NCBI GenBank assembly: GCA_027596035.1
Contig: JADGJA010000056.1
Coordinates: 1-54,134, forward strand
Source: Thoreauomyces humboldtii
Lineage: Eukaryota > Chytridiomycota > Chytridiomycetes > Spizellomycetales > Powellomycetaceae
DNA length: 54,134 nt
Reading direction: 5' to 3'
The notes under the pieces: generated by a model
The model's input: the letters and a program-made list of their open reading frames with translations, nothing else
What the model was told of the DNA's origin: nothing
Database searches by the model: none
Made by a program: the position numbers and the translations under genes
In this document: positions 48,317 through 54,134 of the stretch, in pieces
How positions within the stretch are numbered: the stretch's first letter is position 1
How the letters are laid out: every line of letters begins with the position of its first letter

Positions 48317-51300
48317 ATGGCTGGGCACACGCAAACGCACCCGCCATCGCTAGCGTATGCAGTAGCTAGGCTCATCTCTCTAGGGTCAGTTCATTGACCG
48401 CTCAAAGTTCTGCCTCCCCGTCTTGCTGACCTATCTATGCAGAGTCGTCTTCCACGCCATCTACTCTTGGTCGATCTTCGATATATACTTCCGTTCGCCA
48501 CTCGTCCATGGCATGACTCCAATAAAGCCGTCGCTGGAGGCTCCTGCACAGCGCTTGTTACTGTTTGTTGGTACGGACTATCCCGAAACCCGCCTACTCT
48601 AGAGCGCCGTCTCACAGCTGCTTCCTACGTAGCCGATGGCCTTAGAGCTGACAAACTCTTTGAGAACCGGATGAGTGGTGCCCCGTTCTTGCGGGACGCC
48701 GTTTTGACCAGTGGATCCTGGGGTGTTTCCCATACTCGTGTACCGACCGAATCGCGCCCGGGGCATGTTGCACTCATAGCCGGCTTCTACGAGGATGTCA
48801 GCGCCGTTACAAAGGGTGCGGATTCCAAGCATCGCTGCTATAAGATTATTTCGCTTGCGCGAACACTGATGCCAACAACAGGGTGGAAGATGAACCCCGT
48901 GAACTTTGACTCCGTGTTTAATCAAAGCTTCCACACGTGGTCCTTTGGCTCGCCCGATATACTGCCCATGTTCTCGGAGGGTGCATCTGACCCGAGATCT
49001 GTGGAAACTATCATGTATCCGCAGGAGAGCGAGGACTTTGCTGATGGTATGCAGAACAACGGCGGGCTTTAACTTCCACTTGCTCTAACCTTGATACTCC
49101 AGATGCCAGCAAGCTTGATATATGGGTTTTCGAGAAGTTTGACGCCTTGTTCGAAACAGCAAAGCAAGACTCGAACCTTGACAGCCTGCTCAGAAAACCT
49201 GGGATAGTCTTTTTCCTACAGTATGTCTTCACTGGCGCTGCTACTACGACAAACCTGTACAGTCTATAACCGTACACTTACCGCGCAGTCTTCTAGGTCT
49301 TGATACAAACGGTCACGCGCACAGGCCTTATTCGCGCGAGTGAGACAAGTCAGGTCCCTTCTGAAGCCATTACTTCGATTCTGATGGAAGACTTTTCGCA
49401 GGTACCTGGAAAATATTGAGCTCGTCGACCGTGGAGTGAAAGCCGCTACGGAAACCCTGGAAAGATTTTACAATCATGATGGACGAACATCGTACATCTT
49501 CACCGCCGATCACGGGATGAGCAACCAGGGTAGGAAACCATAAATTACTCACGTGTGGCGATGTCTCTGAAGTCATTTCTCAAGGCAACCACGGAGACGG
49601 AAATCCAGACAATACCCGAACACCTCTTATTGCCTGGGGAGCTGGGATCGCCAGGGCGAAGATAAATTCTGGCTTGATTAACTATGTAGATGCGTACACA
49701 AGCGCATGGGGCTTGACAACTACGCCGCGTATCGACGTCGAGCAAGCGGACATCGCACCTTTGATGGTACACTCACTTACCATGAATCGTCGCTCGACGG
49801 GCACTGCTAACTTCAAGCGCATAAACTCAGTCGACACTACTAGGTGTGCCTTACCCCGTGAATTCTGTCGGTGTTCTACCCTTGGCGTACCTTGCAGGAT
49901 CGGAAGGGTATAAGGCCCGCTCTGCTTTTGAGAACGCCCAGCAGATTTTGGCTCAGTACCGCGTCAAGTCCGAAATGAAGCGGCGAACCGAACCGTTCTT
50001 TCGTGCATTCCAGCCTCTGCATGATGACGAGCAGTTCCTACGCATGATAGACGACGAGATCGTCGATGGACATTATCTGAACGCCATAGAGTCCAGTCAG
50101 CAGCTCATACGATTATGCTTACAAGGCTTACGCTATTACCAGACGTTAGTTGGCTCTTCATTTTTCTGCTTGTATTACATGAATCTGATCGCGATCACTT
50201 TACTATCTGGCAGCTACGATTGGCTTTTCTTGCGCTCCATAGTGTCGTTGGGCTACTTAGGATGGGTGTCGTATAGCACTCTCTTCATACTTCGTGGGGG
50301 CATAGTCCCTCTATCCTCAACTTACCAGAAAGCGGTTGAAGCGCAAAAGTCATCTAATATCTTGGTATGAGGTGCACGTCGTGCCATTGTCGTGCTTTTG
50401 GCTCTGCTCATGCTCCCTACCATCAGACCATTGCACTTGGAACTGCCGGTTTCGCAGCCAGCAGCCTGTTTCTGCACTACAAAGAGTCCCCTCCCATGTA
50501 CTATGCCTACCTCTTCTTTCCCTTTTTCTTTTGGACCATGTGCCTCGGGCAAAGCAAGTTTGTATTGACCTTGCTGAAATCGATTACGCGAGACCGAGAT
50601 CGTCTTGTCAGCACGGGTGCTTCGATCGTCTTCTACGTGGCCGCATTAGAAATTCTGGTAAAGGGTTTCCACCGTCAGCCATCTGCGCGGAAGTATTGAC
50701 TGAAATATTTGCATAGGTATACAGCTACTTTTGTCGCGAGGTCCTTTCACCTTGTCTATGGGTCCTTGGCTTGTTGTGGCCACGGACGTTTTCCCAGGAT
50801 CTTCGGGCAAAGCACTACACGCTCTTACGAGTCTGGGCAGTCATGTGTCTATCCACCAGCGTCTTCCCTTTCCTATCGGCGGAAAAGCATGAAAATGCCC
50901 TTTTAGTGTATGTTTCAGTGCGTACGCGCCGACTGGGTTAGAGATACTAAATCTTTACTTAGTGGCCTGGGAGGAGCCGCGATCGTCGCCTCTGGGATCT
51001 TTGCGCTTACTACGATCGCAAACTACACAACCTCTGAACTTCCAAAGTCAGCAGGCTCGGTCACGACGAGTAGTTCCGGTGGACTTCTCGCGTTTGAGGT
51101 GATTCCACGGCCACGCGAACGAAAGTCTCTGTGCCAACCCTGACGTATTTCCTTCGCAGACAGTCGTTGCTCTTGTAAGTACTCTTACGACGATCGACAC
51201 TACGTTGCGCTTGCGCGCCAAGACTGGGCTTCCCTTGCTCAACCAAGGCATTGCTTGGTGCGTCCTAGGTAACAAAAAGAACACACTGAAGCTGACCATT

Positions 51301-52133
51301 TTCCGTTGACAATACTGATGACTGCATCACATTTCACATATAAAGGCGTGGCGATTTTAATTCCTATCCTGGACGGGGGTCGACGCGGACAACACTACCT
51401 TCGGCGTCTAGTGGTCATCTATTTAGCTTTTGCCCCGGTGTTCGTGTTCCTCACTATTTCGTACGAAGCCCTATTCTACTTCAGCTTCTCAGGTCTCATC
51501 GCGACCTGGCTTCTTCTGGAACGTGTGATTCACTCGGAGACTCGGGCGGACGTACCCGGGACCGACTCGACAGCTACCGTAAGCTTTGCGAACGATAGAG
51601 AACCTGCGCAGTAAATCTGACTTCCGGTCTTCCAGAGCGCTGTTGCTTCCCGACTTCCGAGGAATCTCGAGCTGAGTGACCTCAGGGTAACGGCCATTTT
51701 CCTTTTACTCTCCAACGTTGCGTTCTTCGGAACAGGCAACCTGGCCAGCGTCGCCTCCTTCTCGCTGTCCAGCGTGTACCGCTTCACCACCGTCTTCGAC
51801 CCCTTCATTATGGGGGCCCTTCTGATCCTCAAGATCCTGATCCCCTTCTTTCTCCTCTCGGCCGTCCTGGCCGTCCTGGCCAGGGCCCTGGCCCTCCCGG
51901 CGTTCGCACTGTTTCTCCTCGTCCTGGCCACCACCGACGTCATGACCCTCAACTTCTTCTTCCTCGTCAAGGACCACGGATCCTGGCTCGAGATCGGTTC
52001 CACGATATCCCACTTCGTGATCGCGAGCGCGTTCATCGTGTTTCAGTGTCTGCTGTTCGCGGCTTCGTGGGCCTTGGTCGGAGGTGTGCTTGTGCCGGAC
52101 CTCGAGACGCGTCGTTGGAAGAAGCGTCACTAG
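48317..52133 (+). CDS. MCD4: GPI ethanolamine phosphate transferase 1 (PIG-N/Mcd4)
   Basis: ER membrane enzyme that adds ethanolamine phosphate to the first mannose of GPI precursors. Exon 1 (48317-48384) splices in phase to 48443, giving [20 protein letters not shown] and [20 protein letters not shown], the classic N-terminal helix and lumenal start. The alkaline-phosphatase-like domain follows: [26 protein letters not shown] (active-site Thr), [44 protein letters not shown] and the PLAYL...[12 protein letters not shown] linker. From about 50150 there are many hydrophobic helices (PigN C-terminal domain), ending with [20 protein letters not shown] at 52133. [16 protein letters not shown] and DHGMS metal-site motifs are all intact. 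About ten introns, several of them only inferred. The VEKxPRPGHV-type site and the long C-terminal membrane domain separate it from PIG-O and PIG-G. Confidence 0.93.
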
Positions 52134-52513
52134 TTAGACAGACTCGACCCGCTTTTTTATTTCCCTGGAAAAGAATCAGATTTGACCAAGGTTGAAGGCT
52201 TGAGAAGTGGAATCGTTCGCTTCCAAGGTATTCGTGCGAGTATATGTACAAGTGTATGAAGCACCCGATCCTGCAACGGTTCAGGCCAAAATATATCTGA
52301 ATCATAACTTCGATGAGCACCCAAATTCCCAAGTGTCAGGATCGGATAATGCACCGACGTCTCGAAACAATCGTGGGCCCAGGTTCCTGCCGCCAGTCGG
52401 TCGGGCTCGACCGATGACCACTCGGACCGCCCAGCATCTTCGCCTTCCGATTCTTGCACATCATCGACAAGATCCGGATCTTGCGAGAGGATCTCGATCA
52501 ACTGTGGGCTGGC
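52134..52513. other. Downstream flank of PIG-N
   Basis: 3' region of PIG-N. A minus-strand frame (52555-52157) reads an acidic, helical peptide (IEILSQDPDLVDDVQESEGE). It could be the end of a minus-strand gene disrupted by the adjacent inverted repeat. No family is recognised. Confidence 0.35.
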
Positions 52514-53393
52514 GCTCACATCAGGATAAGAAGCTCCCCTTTCTCCTTTAGGCAACCCATCTCAGCCCCACCTCGTCCCATTCCTCGTCATCATTTCCGA
52601 GCGGTGAGTTGCGGTCTTGCAGTCACAAAAAGGTGGCATGATCTAAAACCCATTTGATGTATTAGGTGACATGGACGAGGCGTACCCCTTGCTCCTCCTC
52701 CGTATAGCCAGGAAGATCCGGCGGACCAACCACCTCGTCAGCGATCCGTCAGTGATCAGCCCACGGGTGCAGCTTCTTGAGCACTACAGAACTTTGCGTC
52801 TCAGTTCCCCTCGAAGGAAACCCTGGTCGTCCTCGGCACTGGGGTCGGCTTTCTCATTCACCCTGCCGCTTCCTTTCGATCAGTAGTAGAGCTGCAGAGA
52901 GATCGCTGCGCTTAATCTCCTCCCGTTGCCTGGCATGTAAGTATACAGCTTTGACAGTCTCGTGCTGCCGGTAAGCATCGAGAAGGGCCTCGGACTTTCG
53001 TTCTGAGAAGTATTGGGTGAATGAGAAGGGCGACCCCAGTGCTGGGGACGACGAGGGTTTCCTTCGAGGGGAACTGACACGCAAAGTTCTGCAGTGCTCG
53101 AGAAGCTGCACCCTTGGGCTGATCACTGCGGATCGCTGACGAGGTGGTTGGTCCGCCGAGGAGGAGCAAGGCGGTACGCCTCGTCCATGTTACTTGATAC
53201 ATCAAATAGGTTTTACAAAGTAGATCATGCCACCTTTTTGTGACTGCAAGACCGCAACTCCCCGCTCGAAAACGATGACGAGGAATGGGACGAGGAATGG
53301 GAAAAAGATGACGAGGAATGGGACGAGGTGGGGCTGAGATGGGTTGCCTAGAGGAAACGGGGACTTCTTATCCTACTGCTCGCGCCTCCTTGC
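52514..53393. repeat. Large inverted repeat, ~350-bp arms
   Basis: The left arm 52514-52861 is the reverse complement of the right arm 53011-53393, with ~150 bp between. Similarity by eye is roughly 85-90%. Differences include a ~17-bp insertion in the left arm (near 52706) and an extra ~35-bp cccattcctcgtc-type duplication in the right arm. The arms could pair as a cruciform or foldback. Confidence 0.88.
52854..53205 (-). pseudogene. Possible gene fragment in the right arm and loop
   Basis: Minus-strand frames read RALQNFACQFPSKETLVV (about 53115-53050) and, after a frame change near 53025, FTQYFSERKSEALLDAYRQ, HETVKAVYLHARQREEIKRS, stopping at 52854. The second part looks like a charged helix from a coiled-coil protein, but I do not recognise it. 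The left arm repeats the upstream part in mirror orientation, without the helix. No intron explains the frame change, so it is probably broken. Confidence 0.35.
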
Positions 53394-54134
53394 ACGCTTG
53401 CCTTGCTTGACTTTCGGGGAAACGATACAGTCGGATACATCTCTACTGGTCTCTACTGGGAAGTTGAGGTGTCGGTGTGTCCTCGCGTGTCCGTTGACCT
53501 CCGTAAGTTCAGAATTTTGACTTCCTCCCTCCTTCCGTCACGCGCTACTTTTACGAGCAGCAGGACCGACTGGAAGTAGTTGGGGCGACCGGTACATGAG
53601 AGAGAGAGAGAAGAGGGAGCGCCGGGAAAACCGAGGAGAAGACGGTCGCCAAGGAGGAAAGCAAGATACATGCTCGCAGACGAATGCTAGCATAGAAAGC
53701 ACCTTCTGTTGTTGCAGGATGCAACGGGCCACCACCCCCTCGGTGACCGTCCTTGGACTTGTGGATCATAGATGTGATCCGAAACACTAGTGGCGCCGTC
53801 GGAAATCTAAAATGGAGCCGCATACCGCATGGCGTTTTTTTTTTGTTTCTTTTCATTTTCTCCTTCTTCCTCGCACTTCGCCATATCATCTGTCGGTGAC
53901 AACCCCACCCTCTCCTGACGCCTCTGTACAGCGCTGGCCCCGCTGTTGATCGTTTAGATATTCCATACCTTCTTCGCAAAGGGAGGCGCGGGCGCGCGGG
54001 GGGGCGCGGGGGTGCGGGGCCCCTGGGCGGGCCGCGCCGCCCCGCGCGCGGCCGCCCGCCCCCCGGGCGCGCCACACCGCCCCCCCCCCCCCGCCCCCCC
54101 CCTATATGTATGGTACGAGTTGATCTTATGAAAG
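53394..54134. other. Low-complexity end, GC-extreme block
   Basis: No gene is seen. It has a (GA)n tract at 53598-53613, a T9 run near 53833, and a block at about 53985-54105 made almost only of G and C in homopolymer-rich order, including a C14 run near 54080. This composition is unlike the rest of the window and may be an assembly or sequencing artefact. Confidence 0.6.

Noticed and set aside
53551..54075. 174-aa Arg/Pro/Gly-rich minus-strand ORF
   Set aside because: It is created by the GC-extreme block and low complexity; no protein features.

Overview
The window is nuclear DNA from a fungus, and most probably from a zoosporic (flagellated, early-diverging) lineage such as a chytrid. Genes are dense, lie on both strands, and are cut by many short GT-AG introns, mostly about 35-75 nt. 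Fungal or opisthokont markers include a DUF4246 protein, fungal-type Exo70, QCR2, a Bro1/ALIX protein and the GPI-anchor enzyme PIG-N/Mcd4. Three genes point to a flagellum: the axonemal dynein-regulatory-complex subunit DRC1 (40.9-44.0 kb), the ciliary transition-zone membrane protein TMEM138 (16.8-17.6 kb), and a gene with a CEP95-like domain (24.7-26.2 kb). Species identity cannot be read from the sequence alone.

Layout. 0-6 kb: CLASP microtubule plus-end protein (-) and Exo70 exocyst subunit (+), divergent. 6.6-8.8 kb: an unrecognised two-exon gene (-), then a gene-poor stretch with small repeats. 8.8-11.1 kb: intronless DUF4246 protein (+). 12.1-16.6 kb: DHX57-like DEVH helicase with UBA and RWD domains (-). 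16.8-23.9 kb: TMEM138 (+), a full-length DNMT1-type cytosine methyltransferase (-), and a four-helix membrane protein (+). 24-30 kb: accessory region with a broken tyrosine recombinase, a glycine-rich gene with an in-frame stop, and an intron-rich unknown gene carrying a ~290-bp repeat in two adjacent introns. 30.2-32.9 kb: a very short DNA-PKcs-like PI3K-related kinase ending in FATC. 33.3-33.9 kb: small Cys-pair/RGG protein. 34.2-35.4 kb: a decayed, shrunken, colinear copy of 15.2-24.0 kb. 35.6-52.1 kb: conserved genes MoaC (-), RVB1 (+), QCR2 (-), mL59-like (+), DRC1 (-), an unknown ORF (-), Bro1/ALIX (-) and PIG-N (+). 52.5-54.1 kb: a large inverted repeat and a GC-extreme end that looks artefactual.

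The conserved genes are housekeeping functions (cytoskeleton, exocytosis, chromatin, respiration, molybdenum cofactor, ESCRT, GPI anchors, flagellum) arranged largely as divergent/convergent pairs. They do not form a pathway cluster. The most unusual items are the 8.8-kb segment collapsed to a 1.26-kb intron-retaining mosaic, the mini DNA-PKcs-like kinase with a DFD in place of DFG and an apparent frameshift, and the repeat sitting in neighbouring introns.

Gene models were spliced by hand. For EXO70, the DHX57-like gene, TMEM138, DNMT1, RVB1, QCR2, CLASP, mL59-like, the RGG gene, the four-helix gene and the 6.6-kb gene, the exon lengths sum to an exact multiple of three. The models for PIG-N, DRC1, Bro1, the PIKK and the 27-29 kb locus are only partly resolved.
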